Notes: generated by a model from the letters alone, not told the origin. A stretch of DNA of 64,000 nt from Agrobacterium pusense (GCF_900102105.1 NZ_FNBB01000001.1:186001-250000), one strand, 5' to 3'; positions 1 to 9,229 are shown, counted from the first letter of the stretch. Translations and numbers: made by a program.

Positions 1-14
1 TTGCCTCCGGGCAC

Positions 15-1763
15 ATGTTTCCCATGGCGAAGCTCGTGCTGGAAACCGCGTTTCAGCCGATCGTCGAGGCGACGACGGGCACTATTTTCGGTTATGAATC
101 ACTGATGCGCGGCCACGACCGGCTCGGTTTTTCCGATCCGCTGGCGCTTCTCGACCAGGCGGCGCAGGGCGGCGAACTCAAGGCTTTCGAGCAGATGCTG
201 GCGAGCCGCGCGCTGGCGAAATTCTCCACCCTGCCTGACTTCTCCTCCGCCACCCTGTTTCTCAACCTCGATGTGAGGCTGATCGCGCAGGGCGACGCCA
301 TTCTCGACAAGCTTGTGGGCCACCTGGCGCGCGCGGGTATTCCCCCCTCCTCCATCTGCTTCGAGCTTTCCGAACGCTTCGACAATACAAGCGTCCCCGA
401 ATTCACGACGCTGATTGCCCGCATGCGGAAAGAGGGCTTCAAGCTGGCAATCGACGATTTTGGCGCGGGACACGGCGAGATGAAGCTTCTGTGCGATTTT
501 CCGCTGGACTATCTGAAGATCGACCGTCACTTCATCACCGGCGTCGATCATCTGCCGCGCAAGCAGCATCTTGTCCGCAGCATCGTCAATATTGCCCATG
601 TTCTGGGGGTGCGGGTCATTGCCGAGGGCATTGAAACAGAAGCGGAGTTCCTGACGTGTCGCGAATTCGGCGTCGACCTGGTGCAGGGCTGGCTGATCGC
701 CAGGCCAACGGTCTTCACCAGCGAGTTGCCGGAGAGCTTTCCCCACATCAACCGCATCGGCGTGGCGCGGCGCAACAGCCAGACTCTGGATGAGATCCTG
801 ATCCGCCGTGAGATCGAACGACTTCCGACCGTCTTCGAACATGACAGCGTCGACAGCGTCTTCGAGCTCTTCCGGAGAAACCCGCAGCAGGCGTTTTTTC
901 CGGTTCTCAATGCCAACGGCGAACCGCGCGGCGTCATCAACGAATATCATCTCAAGGAATATATCTACCGACCCTTTGGCCGTGACCTGCTCAAGAACAA
1001 GATCTATGAGCGCACCATCTCCCATTTCGTCGACGCCGCGCCGATCGTCGGTCTCGATGCCGATGCCGACCAGTTGATGAACATGTTTGCCAGCATGGGC
1101 GGCAGCGCCTGCATTATCCTCACCGAAAACATGCGTTATGCCGGTATCGTTTCGGCCGCTTCGCTGATCAAGGTCATCAACGAAAAGCAGCTCAAGATGG
1201 CGCAGGACCAGAACCCGCTGACGGCACTGCCGGGCAACCGCGCGATTGGCGGCTTCATCGCCGACCGCTGCAGCGATGGCGACGAGACCCGCTTCTTCTG
1301 CTATTGCGACTTCGACAACTTCAAACCCTTCAACGACAAATACGGCTTCAACGCAGGCGACCACGCCATCACCCTGTTTTCAGCACTGATGCGCCGTTAC
1401 TTTTTTGCCGGCGACTGCTTCCTCGGACATATTGGCGGTGATGACTTCTTCATCGGCGTGCGCGACTGGGCGGTGGAAGACCTGACGGAAATACTCGAGC
1501 GGCTGCTCAGCGATTTCCACGACGATGTCGCGGAACTGTATTCGGCCGAGGATCGCGAGGCGGGCTGCATGAAGGGCCAGGACCGGCACGGCAATGAGCG
1601 GGACTTCGCGCTTCTGCGCTGTTCCATTGGCGTTCTGAGCTTGCCCAAAGGATTGATCATCGCCAATCCCGAGCGCATCGGCAGCGAGATCGCGGGCGTT
1701 AAGGCGGCTGCGAAGGAAAATGACAGCGGCCTCGTCATCCGGGTCTTCGGCGAGACAAATTGA
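15..1763 (+). CDS. EAL-CBS-GGDEF cyclic-di-GMP signalling protein
   Basis: A 582-residue cytoplasmic protein with an N-terminal EAL-type domain (about 5-240), two CBS-like repeats (about 255-395) and a C-terminal GGDEF-type domain (about 400-580). The EAL signature reads GYESLMRG, so E-S-L replaces E-A-L at residues 28-30; FELSERF, IDDFGAGHG and IAEGIE, which carry other phosphodiesterase residues, are present. The GGDEF signature is GGDDF at residues 474-478. Such proteins make or break cyclic-di-GMP, and CBS domains usually bind adenine nucleotides. Both altered signatures leave open whether either domain is active. There is no signal peptide or membrane segment. The start is uncertain: ATG codons lie at 15 and 24, neither has a clear ribosome site, and the frame is open to the window edge. 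Confidence 0.85.
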   Translation: MFPMAKLVLETAFQPIVEATTGTIFGYESLMRGHDRLGFSDPLALLDQAAQGGELKAFEQMLASRALAKFSTLPDFSSATLFLNLDVRLIAQGDAILDKLVGHLARAGIPPSSICFELSERFDNTSVPEFTTLIARMRKEGFKLAIDDFGAGHGEMKLLCDFPLDYLKIDRHFITGVDHLPRKQHLVRSIVNIAHVLGVRVIAEGIETEAEFLTCREFGVDLVQGWLIARPTVFTSELPESFPHINRIGVARRNSQTLDEILIRREIERLPTVFEHDSVDSVFELFRRNPQQAFFPVLNANGEPRGVINEYHLKEYIYRPFGRDLLKNKIYERTISHFVDAAPIVGLDADADQLMNMFASMGGSACIILTENMRYAGIVSAASLIKVINEKQLKMAQDQNPLTALPGNRAIGGFIADRCSDGDETRFFCYCDFDNFKPFNDKYGFNAGDHAITLFSALMRRYFFAGDCFLGHIGGDDFFIGVRDWAVEDLTEILERLLSDFHDDVAELYSAEDREAGCMKGQDRHGNERDFALLRCSIGVLSLPKGLIIANPERIGSEIAGVKAAAKENDSGLVIRVFGETN

Positions 1764-1850
1764 CACCAGTGACAAACGGCCTTCTTCCCTAAGCGGCGCA
1801 TCTGACCTACATCTTCAGGCGACGCCGATAGTGAGGAGTTGCCCCTGACC

Positions 1851-2864
1851 ATGCCCGACCCCAAGACCCTGCCCGAAAAAATGCGTTTCATCGACCTTCC
1901 CTCCCATGGCGGTCCGGAAGTGATGCGTCTTTCGCAAGCGCCTTTGCCAAAGCCCGCGAAAGGCGAGGTTCTGGTGAAGGTCGAGGCAGCAGGCGTCAAC
2001 AGGCCGGATGTCGCGCAGCGCCAGGGAACCTATCCGCCACCGAAGGATGCAAGTCCGATCCTCGGCCTTGAGATCGCCGGCGAGGTTGTTGCGCTTGGCG
2101 AAGGCGTCGATGAATTCAATCTTGGCGACAGGGTCTGCGCGCTCGCCAATGGCGGCGGTTATGCGCAATATTGCGCCGTTCCCGCTGGGCAGGCCCTGCC
2201 CTTCCCCAAAGGCTACGACGCCGTCAAAGCCGCAGCCTTGCCGGAAACCTTCTTCACCGTCTGGGCCAATCTCTTCCAGATGGCGGGCCTGACCGAAGGT
2301 GAAACCGTGCTCATCCACGGCGGCACCAGCGGCATCGGCACGACGGCGATCCAGCTTGCCAAAGCATTCGGCGCGGAAGTTTATGCCACGGCGGGCTCTG
2401 CGGAAAAATGCGAGGCCTGTGTGAAGCTCGGCGCCAAACGGGCGATCAATTACCGCGGCGAGGATTTCGCCGAAGTCGTGAAATCCGAAACCGGCGGCAA
2501 GGGCGTCGATGTCGTTCTCGACATGATCGGTGCTGCCTATTTCGAAAAGAACCTTGCGGCGCTGGCCAAGGATGGTTGCCTGTCCATCATCGCCTTCCTG
2601 GGGGGCGCCGTGGCCGACAAGGTCAACCTCACACCGATCATGGTCAAGCGCCTCACCGTCACCGGCTCCACCATGCGCCCGCGCACGGCGGACGAGAAAC
2701 GCGCCATCCGTGACGATCTCGTGGATCAGGTCTGGCCGCTGATCGAAAGCGGCCAGGTCGCACCGGTCATCAACCGCGTCTTCACACTGGATGAGGTTGC
2801 GGAAGCGCACCGGCTGATGGAAAGCAGCAGCCATATCGGCAAGATCGTGATGCGAGTCGACTAG
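1851..2864 (+). CDS. NAD(P)H:quinone oxidoreductase, zinc-independent MDR family
   Basis: A 337-residue medium-chain dehydrogenase/reductase of the quinone oxidoreductase (PIG3/QOR) type. The nucleotide-binding motif [16 protein letters not shown] lies near the middle, and [12 protein letters not shown] and LGLEIAGEV are typical of the N-terminal catalytic fold. The structural-zinc cysteines of alcohol dehydrogenases are absent, as expected for this branch, which reduces quinones or enones with NADPH in the cytoplasm. ATG at 1851 is preferred because GAGGAG at 1833-1838 lies 12 bases upstream; an in-frame TTG at 1839 directly abuts that site and is too close. It stands alone, downstream of the EAL-GGDEF gene and before a gene-free stretch. 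Substrate cannot be told from sequence. Confidence 0.9.
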   Translation: MPDPKTLPEKMRFIDLPSHGGPEVMRLSQAPLPKPAKGEVLVKVEAAGVNRPDVAQRQGTYPPPKDASPILGLEIAGEVVALGEGVDEFNLGDRVCALANGGGYAQYCAVPAGQALPFPKGYDAVKAAALPETFFTVWANLFQMAGLTEGETVLIHGGTSGIGTTAIQLAKAFGAEVYATAGSAEKCEACVKLGAKRAINYRGEDFAEVVKSETGGKGVDVVLDMIGAAYFEKNLAALAKDGCLSIIAFLGGAVADKVNLTPIMVKRLTVTGSTMRPRTADEKRAIRDDLVDQVWPLIESGQVAPVINRVFTLDEVAEAHRLMESSSHIGKIVMRVD

Positions 2865-2959
2865 GTGCTGCAGAGTAAGTTCTCAGTTAGCCCTCTTGCA
2901 TTACTCACGAATCGTACTACCTTCTAGTTATGTTCAACGTATCGGAAGGAGGTGATCCA

Positions 2960-3034
2960 ATGTCTAGTGAGATTTCGGTCTCTGGTGCAGGCAATGGAAA
3001 GGGTGTGTTTTCGACGGGGCAGCCCTCGTTGTAA
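2960..3034 (+). CDS. possible 24-residue peptide with extended Shine-Dalgarno
   Basis: ATG at 2960 opens 24 codons (MSSEISVSGAGNGKGVFSTG, then QPSL) ending in TAA at 3032. Directly upstream, 2946-2959 reads AAGGAGGTGATCCA, complementary over 14 bases to the 3' tail of bacterial 16S rRNA as I know it (TGGATCACCTCCTT). An intrinsic terminator follows at 3098-3121. The peptide has no recognisable domain. It may be a real small protein, a leader peptide, or the ribosome-binding part of a small regulatory RNA; sequence alone does not decide. I do not recognise it. Confidence 0.4.
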   Translation: MSSEISVSGAGNGKGVFSTGQPSL

Positions 3035-3097
3035 ACCTCTTCTGCCTTCGGAACGTTGAGAAACAGTCCCGGGTCTGTAAACAGGACCAAACTCATG

Positions 3098-3125
3098 GAA
3101 GGGTCGCTCAGGCGGCCCTTTTCCG
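3098..3125 (+). terminator. intrinsic terminator after the 24-codon ORF
   Basis: GGGTCGC (3101-3107), loop TCAG, GCGGCCC (3112-3118) form a 7-bp stem with one G-T pair, extended by A-T pairs, and run into TTTTCCGTTTTT. It closes a predicted transcript of roughly 200 bases that holds the short ORF at 2960. Confidence 0.7.
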
Positions 3126-3220
3126 TTTTTGCTTATTGCTTCGACTATTGAGAAATCTGCGCTTCGAGTGCAGGTGCGGTTCTCTCGCGACGAGAAAATC
3201 TCCTTAATCAGATTGCAGTT

Positions 3221-3452
3221 CACCGCCGTTGAAACCATCGACGGTTCTGGGTGTCGTTACCCCCCTCTGTCCTGCCGGACATCTCCCCCTCAAGGGGGGA
3301 GATCGGCAGGAGGCTTTCTTGCCACTTCATTTCCAACCGTCGAGATGCGCGAGACCTCGCCACGGAACGATCTCCCCCCTTGAGGGGGAGATGTCCGGCA
3401 GGACAGAGGGGGGTAACGACACCCAGAACCGTCGATGATTTCAACCGTGGTG
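3221..3452. repeat. long palindromic intergenic repeat (family A)
   Basis: Arms of about 83 bases (3221-3303 and 3369-3452) are inverted copies with only a few mismatches, around a 65-base centre. Each arm holds the smaller palindrome TCTCCCCCTCAAGGGGGGAG or its complement, and the sequences CTGTCCTGCCGGACATC and GGTTCTGGGTGTCGTTAC. Transcribed either way it would fold into a very long hairpin. It resembles the palindromic intergenic mosaic elements (RIME-like) known in rhizobia. It sits between the convergent ends of the 2960 unit and cysA. Confidence 0.85.
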
Positions 3453-3529
3453 TAACGTGGAATCGGAGTAAACGTGGCGCGCGTTAGAAAGCGACAAACC
3501 ATCGACCCTAAACGGCGGTCACCTCTTCC

Positions 3530-4570
3530 TTATTTCTTCCCGAACACCTTCCACCGCGTCGGGCGGAACCGCAGTTCGGCACCCACCGCCACGGCGGCGT
3601 TGAGCGGCACTTCGATTTCGAGGTGGTAGGGTTCATGGCCGTTATTGGCGATGTCGATTTCGGCGATGCGGGTGCCGGCCAGGCGGCGACAGGTGGTGAC
3701 CTTGCCGTAAAGCGCGTCATTTTCGTCCGTCAGCACCACGTCTTCCGGCCGGAAGAACAATTCGCCCTCGCCTGCGCCGCTTTCGTTGACGCCGATGCTT
3801 TCGCCCTGGAACAGCACATGGCCATCACGGATGGTGACCGGCAGGCTGGAGGATTCGCCGATGAAGGAGAAGACGAAGGGCGAGTTCGGCGTGTCGTAGA
3901 CGTCATCGGCGGTGCCGACCTGCTCGATCTTGCCCTGACTCATGACGACGACGCGGTCCGCCAGTTCCAGCGCCTCTTCCTGATCGTGGGTGACGAAGAC
4001 GGTGGTGTGGCCGGTGCGGTCGTGGAATTCGCGCAGCCAGCGGCGCAACTCCTTGCGCACCTTGGCATCCAGCGCACCGAAGGGTTCATCGAGAAGCAGC
4101 ACCTTCGGTTCGATGGCGACGGCGCGGGCGAGCGCCACCCGCTGGCGCTGGCCACCCGAGAGCTGCGAGGGGTAGCGTTTTTCAAGCCCGGAAAGGTGCA
4201 CCATGTCGAGAAGCTCGGACACGCGCTTGCGGATTTCCGCTTTTGGCGGACGCTTGGCGGAGGGTCGCACCTTCAAGCCGAAAGCAATGTTGTCTGCCAC
4301 CGTCATGTGGCGAAACAGCGCGTAATGCTGGAAAACGAAACCGACATTGCGCTCCTGCACGGAGCGGTGCGAGGCGTCTTCGTCGCCGAAGAAAATCTGG
4401 CCCGTCGTCGGCTGCTCGAGACCGGCAATCAGACGCAGCAGCGTCGTCTTGCCGGAACCGGAAGGACCAAGCAGCGCGATCAGCTCGCCCGAGCGAATGT
4501 TGAGCGACACATCGTTCAGCGCCGGAAAGCGATCAAACTGCTTGGTGATGCCGGAAACTTTCACTTCCAT
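3530..4570 (-). CDS. cysA: sulfate/thiosulfate ABC transporter ATP-binding protein
   Basis: A 346-residue ATPase that powers sulfate import through CysT/CysW. The Walker A motif GPSGSGKT is at residues 35-42, the signature [14 protein letters not shown] near 137-150 and Walker [13 protein letters not shown] near 157-168. A C-terminal regulatory extension (about 240-346) is usual for CysA. ATG at 4570 is chosen because AAAGG lies 7 bases upstream; an upstream in-frame TTG at 4585 overlaps the end of cysW and is less likely. It is last in the leftward sbp-cysT-cysW-cysA run, 11 bases after cysW. Confidence 0.95.
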   Translation of the reverse strand: MEVKVSGITKQFDRFPALNDVSLNIRSGELIALLGPSGSGKTTLLRLIAGLEQPTTGQIFFGDEDASHRSVQERNVGFVFQHYALFRHMTVADNIAFGLKVRPSAKRPPKAEIRKRVSELLDMVHLSGLEKRYPSQLSGGQRQRVALARAVAIEPKVLLLDEPFGALDAKVRKELRRWLREFHDRTGHTTVFVTHDQEEALELADRVVVMSQGKIEQVGTADDVYDTPNSPFVFSFIGESSSLPVTIRDGHVLFQGESIGVNESGAGEGELFFRPEDVVLTDENDALYGKVTTCRRLAGTRIAEIDIANNGHEPYHLEIEVPLNAAVAVGAELRFRPTRWKVFGKK

Positions 4571-4581
4571 GAAGATGCCTT

Positions 4582-5454
4582 TCAATGCTTGCCGGCTGCG
4601 TTGCCCGCGCCAAAGCGTATTTCGAGAATGGTTTTGAGAACGAGGGTCACCAGAGCCAGACCGGCAAGCAGCGTCGCAACGGCGAAGGATGCGCCGATAT
4701 TGTACTCATTATAGAGTATCTCGACATGCAGCGGCATGGTGTTGGTCTCGCCGCGAATATGGCCTGACACCACCGAGACAGCGCCGAACTCGCCCATGGC
4801 GCGGGCGTTGCAGAGCAGCACGCCATAAAGCAGGCCCCATTTGATATTCGGCAGCGTGACGTACCAGAAGGTCTGCCAGCCGGATGCTCCAAGCGAAATC
4901 GCCGCCTCCTCGTCACCATTGCCCTGATCCTGCATCAGCGGGATCAACTCGCGCGCGACGAAGGGAAAGGTGACGAAGATGGTGGCGAGCACGATGCCCG
5001 GCACCGCAAAGAGGATCTCGATGCCGTAACTCTTCAGCCATGGGCCGAGCACGCTGTGCGAGGAAAACAGGATGACGTAGACCAGACCTGATATGACCGG
5101 AGAGATCGAGAATGGCAGGTCGATCAGCGTGATCAGGAATGCCTTGCCCTTGAACTCGAATTTCGCGATGGCCCAGGCGGCCGCTACTCCAAAAATGAGG
5201 TTGAGCGGCACCGAAATAGCGGCGACGAGCAGCGTCAGGCGAATGGCGGAAAGCGCATCCGGCTCGAAAATCGCCTCCCAGAAGCTTTCCGTGCCCTTGC
5301 GGAATGCTTCGAAGAAGACCGAAACCAGGGGCAGGACGAGAAATGCGGCGAGGAAGACGAAGGCGATGGCGATCAGTGCCAGCCGCGCTGGCAGGCTCTC
5401 GCTGGCGGGATCGCGGAACGGACGCGGCGTGGTGCGAGAAACAGTCTCAGACAT
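4582..5454 (-). CDS. cysW: sulfate ABC transporter permease CysW
   Basis: A 290-residue inner-membrane permease with about six membrane segments. The EAA loop region is visible around [21 protein letters not shown], which docks to CysA. Start ATG at 5454 ([13 protein letters not shown]) is chosen; it overlaps the end of cysT by 8 bases, as expected for translational coupling. The frame is open further upstream but only inside cysT. With CysT it forms the channel for sulfate delivered by the periplasmic binding protein. Confidence 0.95.
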   Translation of the reverse strand: MSETVSRTTPRPFRDPASESLPARLALIAIAFVFLAAFLVLPLVSVFFEAFRKGTESFWEAIFEPDALSAIRLTLLVAAISVPLNLIFGVAAAWAIAKFEFKGKAFLITLIDLPFSISPVISGLVYVILFSSHSVLGPWLKSYGIEILFAVPGIVLATIFVTFPFVARELIPLMQDQGNGDEEAAISLGASGWQTFWYVTLPNIKWGLLYGVLLCNARAMGEFGAVSVVSGHIRGETNTMPLHVEILYNEYNIGASFAVATLLAGLALVTLVLKTILEIRFGAGNAAGKH

Positions 5455-6304
5455 AACCGTACCTCTTGCGGCTCCAGGCCTGAATGAGATTGATGAGGAA
5501 CAGCATGGCAAAGGAGATGATCAGCATGATGGTGGCGATGCCGGTGGCGGCCGCATAATTGAACTCCTCCAGCCGGATGACGATGAGGAGCGGCGCGATT
5601 TCCGAGACGTAGGGAATATTGCCGGCAATGAAGATGACCGAACCGTATTCGCCGACACCACGCGCGAAGGCCAGCGCAAACCCCGTTAGGATGGCGGGTG
5701 TGAGGCTCGGTAACAGAATGCGGGTTATGGTCTGGAAACGGTTCGCGCCGAGCGTTGCCGCCACCTCCTCCACCTGCCGGTCGATCTCCTCCATCACCGG
5801 CTGCACGGTGCGGACGACGAAGGGCAGACCGATGAAGATCAGCGCGATGACGATACCGGTCGGCGTGAACGCAATCTTGATGCCATAGGGCTCAAACAGC
5901 GAACCGACCCAGCCGCGATTGGCGTAAAGCGCCGTCAACGCAATGCCCGCGACCGCCGTTGGAAGCGCAAAGGGAAGGTCCACGATGGCATCCACGAAGC
6001 GGCGACCGGGAAAGCGGTAACGTGTGAGGACCCAGGCGACGATGACGCCGAAGACCACATTGACCAATGCGGCGAGGAACGCCGTGCCAAAACTGACGCG
6101 CAACGCATTCAGCGTACGGCTATCCGTGGCAATCGCAATGAAATCTGCAAAACCGAGTTTCGCCGTGGACCAGATAAGGCCGCCAAGCGGAATAAGAATG
6201 ATGAGAAACAGATAGGTGACGGTGTAACCAAACGTCAGGCCGAAGCCCGGTATGACGCTCGACTGCCGCCACTTCCACCTGCTTCCGGAAATATTATTGC
6301 TCAT
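5447..6304 (-). CDS. cysT: sulfate ABC transporter permease CysT
   Basis: A 285-residue inner-membrane permease, partner of CysW. Several hydrophobic segments are clear, including TVTYLFLIILIPLGGLIW near the N-terminus and LPFALPTAVAGIALTALY, typical of the CysT/CysU family. The EAA loop is near EEVAATLGANRFQTITRILLP. ATG at 6304 has GGAG 8 bases upstream; the preceding codon is a TTG that is not needed. It follows the sbp gene after a 199-base spacer full of hairpins, so its level may differ from that of the binding protein. Confidence 0.95.
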   Translation of the reverse strand: MSNNISGSRWKWRQSSVIPGFGLTFGYTVTYLFLIILIPLGGLIWSTAKLGFADFIAIATDSRTLNALRVSFGTAFLAALVNVVFGVIVAWVLTRYRFPGRRFVDAIVDLPFALPTAVAGIALTALYANRGWVGSLFEPYGIKIAFTPTGIVIALIFIGLPFVVRTVQPVMEEIDRQVEEVAATLGANRFQTITRILLPSLTPAILTGFALAFARGVGEYGSVIFIAGNIPYVSEIAPLLIVIRLEEFNYAAATGIATIMLIISFAMLFLINLIQAWSRKRYGYV

Positions 6305-6417
6305 CAAGGCTCCGGATAATCTTAGTTTTTGAACATTTCCGGGACAGTCAACCGAGGTCTGCCCGTCCTGGAGGTGCTCTCTGGGAGCCGGTATTCCCCC
6401 GGCGCTTATTATAAAGT

Positions 6418-6494
6418 ATCGACCGGCATGGCGTCCGGTCGATCAGGTTCTGATTTGTCTTGTCCCGTGGGACGGGGTGAGTACGTTTCACCCC
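6418..6494 (-). promoter_or_regulatory. cluster of hairpins between sbp and cysT
   Basis: Three inverted repeats sit just after the sbp stop in the polycistronic message: 6418-6443 (ATCGACCGG arms of 9 bp), 6462-6473 (GTCCC/GGGAC) and 6474-6494 (GGGGTG/CACCCC). None is followed by a convincing U tract, so message protection or partial termination between the abundant binding protein and the permease genes is the likely role. That role is inference. Confidence 0.5.
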
Positions 6495-6503
6495 ATCATC
6501 CGC

Positions 6504-7529
6504 TTACTTCGCGGGCTTGTAAATCTGGTCGAAGATGCCGCCGTCACCAAAATGTTCCGGCTGCGCCTTTGCCCAACCGCCGAAGATCGGGTCGTCAATG
6601 GTGACGAGCTTGATGTCAGGCAGCTGCTTCAGCAGGTCCTTGGAGACAACGGCCGGGTTGGACGGACGATAGAAGTGCTTGGCCGCAATATTCTGGCCCT
6701 CGTCGGAATAGAGATATTGCAGATAGGCTTCGGCTGCCTTGCGGGTGCCCTTGGCGTCGACATTGGCGTCAACCACGGCGACCGGCGGCTCGGCAAGGAT
6801 CGAGATCGGCGGAACGACGATATCGAAAGCGTCAGCGCCGAATTCCTGGCCGGCCAGATAGGCTTCGTTTTCCCAGGCGAGCAGCACGTCGCCGATCTGG
6901 CGCTGTGCGAAGGTTACCGTGGAACCACGGGCGCCGGTGTCGAGGACCGGCGCGCGCTTGTAGAGCTCGCCGACATAGGCCTTGATCTTGTCCTTGTCGC
7001 CCTTGAACTCTTCGTTTGCCCAAGCCCAGGCTGCGAGATAGTTCCAGCGCGCACCGCCCGAGGTCTTCGGATTCGGCGTCACGATCTGTACGTCGCCCTT
7101 CACCAGATCGCCCCAGTTATGGATGCCCTTCGGGTTACCCTTGCGAACGAGGAAAACGATGGTGGAGGTGTAAGGGGAGGAATTATGCGGCAGGCGGCCG
7201 CGCCAGTCCTTGTTGATCTTGCCGGAATTCTGCACGATGGCGTCAATGTCGCTCTGCAGCGCCAACGTCACGACGTCGGCTTCCAGACCGTCGATGACCG
7301 AACGGGCCTGCTTGCCGGAGCCGCCATGCGACTGCTGGATGGTGACGTCCTCGCCGGTGTCGGCCTTCCATTTCTTGGCGAAGGCTTCGTTGAAATCCTT
7401 GTAGAGTTCACGGGTCGGATCATAGGACACGTTCAGCAGCTTGGTCTGCGCCGCGGCCGAGCCAGCTGCGCCAAGTGCCAGTGAGAGGCTGAGCGCGACA
7501 ACGCTCAAACCGGACAGAAGCTTGGACAT
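6504..7529 (-). CDS. sbp: periplasmic sulfate-binding protein
   Basis: A 341-residue periplasmic protein that hands sulfate to CysT/CysW. A signal peptide covers residues 1-27 ([20 protein letters not shown] core), and the mature start [16 protein letters not shown] is the hallmark of the Sbp/CysP family. [16 protein letters not shown] is another family block. ATG at 7529 has AGGAGGG upstream at good spacing, so longer in-frame readings into the intergenic region are rejected. It is the first gene of the uptake operon, below a promoter overlapped by a dyad at 7558-7580. Whether it prefers sulfate or thiosulfate cannot be read here. Confidence 0.95.
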   Translation of the reverse strand: MSKLLSGLSVVALSLSLALGAAGSAAAQTKLLNVSYDPTRELYKDFNEAFAKKWKADTGEDVTIQQSHGGSGKQARSVIDGLEADVVTLALQSDIDAIVQNSGKINKDWRGRLPHNSSPYTSTIVFLVRKGNPKGIHNWGDLVKGDVQIVTPNPKTSGGARWNYLAAWAWANEEFKGDKDKIKAYVGELYKRAPVLDTGARGSTVTFAQRQIGDVLLAWENEAYLAGQEFGADAFDIVVPPISILAEPPVAVVDANVDAKGTRKAAEAYLQYLYSDEGQNIAAKHFYRPSNPAVVSKDLLKQLPDIKLVTIDDPIFGGWAKAQPEHFGDGGIFDQIYKPAK

Positions 7530-7557
7530 CGGTATTCCCTCCTGATTGCGATGGCTT

Positions 7558-7586
7558 AACTCTACCGGTTGAGTAGAGTTGGTCAA
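7558..7586 (-). promoter_or_regulatory. sbp promoter with overlapping operator dyad
   Basis: Read leftward, TTGACC (7586-7581) and TAGAGT (7564-7559) form a -35/-10 pair with a 16-base spacer. A perfect dyad, AACTCTAC-N7-GTAGAGTT (7558-7580), covers the whole spacer and the -10. This is the layout of a repressor site. The obvious candidate is the Rrf2-family regulator encoded immediately upstream; the pairing is inference. Confidence 0.6.
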
Positions 7587-7774
7587 TGAGGCCGAATACG
7601 ATCGAAAAAGTGTTTCCCTTGAGCGTTTCTCCGGGCAACAAATACAGCGCAGCATAAGCGAAAGGCGCAACAAGCGTCGTGTAAAACTTTGCTGAATGCA
7701 AAGGCGTTTCACATTTTTGCCGGTTTTTTGCCGCGATGGCGAAAAATATTGAGGTGTTTTAGACGAATTTTTCG

Positions 7775-8215
7775 TCAGGCCGTCAAAAGCTCGGGCACTT
7801 CGACACCGGCCACCGCATCTGCAACGGTGGTGTTGAACAGGATGTTGCGCGTCGCATCGGCCACACGGGCGAAGACGTGGCGGATCTCGCACTGCTTCTC
7901 GCCGTCGCAATCCTCGCAGCGGCGATAGGCGGTCTGGGAGAGGCAAGGCAGAGGAGCAAGGGGGCCATCAATGAGCCGCAGCACCTCGCCGAAAGTAATA
8001 TCATCCGCCGGACGGGCCAGAAGATAACCACCCTGCTTGCCGCGCCGGCTTTCGACAAGGCGTTCCTTCTTCATTTCGAGAAGGATCTGCTCCAGAAACT
8101 TTTTCGGAATGGCCTGTTCGCGGGCAATGTCGGAAATCTGCACAGGACAGCCACCGTCGGCCTTGGCCAGCGAGAGAAGCGCCCTCAGCGCATATTTTGC
8201 CTTCTGCGAAATCAT
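7775..8215 (-). CDS. Rrf2-family transcriptional regulator, likely of sulfur genes
   Basis: A 146-residue protein with an N-terminal winged helix ([18 protein letters not shown], then [15 protein letters not shown] and the wing [12 protein letters not shown]) characteristic of the Rrf2/IscR/CymR family. Cysteines at 91, 100, 103 and 109 (C-x8-C-x2-C-x5-C) lie where family members bind an Fe-S cluster or other ligand. It lies between the divergent cysHDN and the sbp-cysTWA operon, so control of cysteine or sulfate genes, as by CymR in Firmicutes, is a reasonable inference. Enterobacteria use the unrelated LysR protein CysB for this. Its 204-base upstream gap is shared with cysH. Confidence 0.85.
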   Translation of the reverse strand: MISQKAKYALRALLSLAKADGGCPVQISDIAREQAIPKKFLEQILLEMKKERLVESRRGKQGGYLLARPADDITFGEVLRLIDGPLAPLPCLSQTAYRRCEDCDGEKQCEIRHVFARVADATRNILFNTTVADAVAGVEVPELLTA

Positions 8216-8419
8216 CGTGAAACCAGTAGATCACAAGCCCGGATACCCGGCAATCACGGCTTAGCGCAGAAGTTGTCACAATTCAAATCCAGGCTGCGAA
8301 CAAGGTGAACGGGCATCTTTTGCTCATAGCACGCGCGCGAGAGGCATTTTTGCTCTGAAGTGCAGCGCACAAAGACTGTCATTTCTCGTCCAAAGCGCCG
8401 ATTTCAACAATAATCGGCC

Positions 8420-9202
8420 ATGGAAATCCCGGACGTGACAATGACCATCAATTCAGCAAATGCCTCTGCCGATGCCGCTTCCCTTGATGCCACGCTTGCC
8501 GGGCTCGATCTGGCGGGTCGGCTTTCATTTATCGCCGGCCTCGGCGGGCGCGCGGTCTTCACCACCAGCCTCGGCATCGAGGATCAGGTCATCACCGCCG
8601 CCATCGGCACCCATCGCCTGCCGATTGACGTTGTCACGCTGGAAACTGGCCGTCTTTTCAAGGAAACCGTCGATCTCATCGATGAAACCGAGGAGCGTTT
8701 CGGCGTCGAAATCCGTCGTTTCCGTCCCGAACAGGACGATATAGACGCCTACGCCGCAAAATACGGTCTCAACGGCTTTTACGAAAGCGTTGAGGCGCGT
8801 CATGCCTGCTGTCATGTCAGAAAGCTGATCCCGCTCGGCAAGGCGCTTGATGGTGCCGCCTTCTGGATCACCGGCCTCCGTCGCGGCCAGTCGGGCAATC
8901 GCGCCACGACGCCGTTTGCCGAATTCGATGCGGATCGCAATCTCATCAAGATCAACCCTTTGGCTGACTGGGATATCGACCTCATCAAGGCGCATGTCGC
9001 CCAGGAGAACATCCCCATCAATCCGTTGCATCAGCGCGGTTACCCGTCCATCGGCTGCGAGCCGTGTACGCGCGCCATCAAGCCCGGTGAGCCTGAGCGC
9101 GCCGGACGATGGTGGTGGGAAAACGACGAGAAGCGCGAATGCGGTCTTCACGTCGCCGGTGCGGAGCAGACCTCCGCTACCTCCGCCATCCCGCAACGAT
9201 AA
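8420..9202 (+). CDS. cysH: assimilatory adenylylsulfate (APS/PAPS) reductase
   Basis: A 260-residue cytoplasmic enzyme reducing activated sulfate to sulfite with thioredoxin. ARHACCHVRKLIPL and GCEPCTRAIKPGEPERAGRW supply the CC and CxxC pairs that bind a [4Fe-4S] cluster, and the catalytic cysteine is in the C-terminal ECGLH. The cluster cysteines point to the APS-reducing (plant-like) class found in rhizobia rather than the enterobacterial PAPS class. ATG codons at 8420 and 8441 are both possible; neither has a strong ribosome site. A small dyad CCGATT-N8-AATCGG at 8398-8417 lies just before the start. It heads cysH-cysD-cysN, with cysD 27 bases downstream. Confidence 0.93.
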   Translation: MEIPDVTMTINSANASADAASLDATLAGLDLAGRLSFIAGLGGRAVFTTSLGIEDQVITAAIGTHRLPIDVVTLETGRLFKETVDLIDETEERFGVEIRRFRPEQDDIDAYAAKYGLNGFYESVEARHACCHVRKLIPLGKALDGAAFWITGLRRGQSGNRATTPFAEFDADRNLIKINPLADWDIDLIKAHVAQENIPINPLHQRGYPSIGCEPCTRAIKPGEPERAGRWWWENDEKRECGLHVAGAEQTSATSAIPQR

Positions 9203-9229
9203 TCATTCAGTACATTCCCGGAGTTCACA

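Noticed and set aside
1839-1851. TTG at 1839 as start of the quinone oxidoreductase
   Set aside because: It directly abuts the GAGGAG site, leaving no spacer; ATG at 1851 is better placed.
2946-2960. Minus strand reads GGATCACCTCCTT, the 3' end of 16S rRNA, as if an rRNA fragment
   Set aside because: The match ends after about 14 bases; the bases upstream on that strand do not resemble 16S helix 45. It is better read on the plus strand as an extended ribosome-binding site.
3220-3502. Several short open frames on both strands in the 3.2-3.5 kb palindrome
   Set aside because: They arise from the inverted repeat itself and encode near-identical low-complexity peptides on opposite strands.
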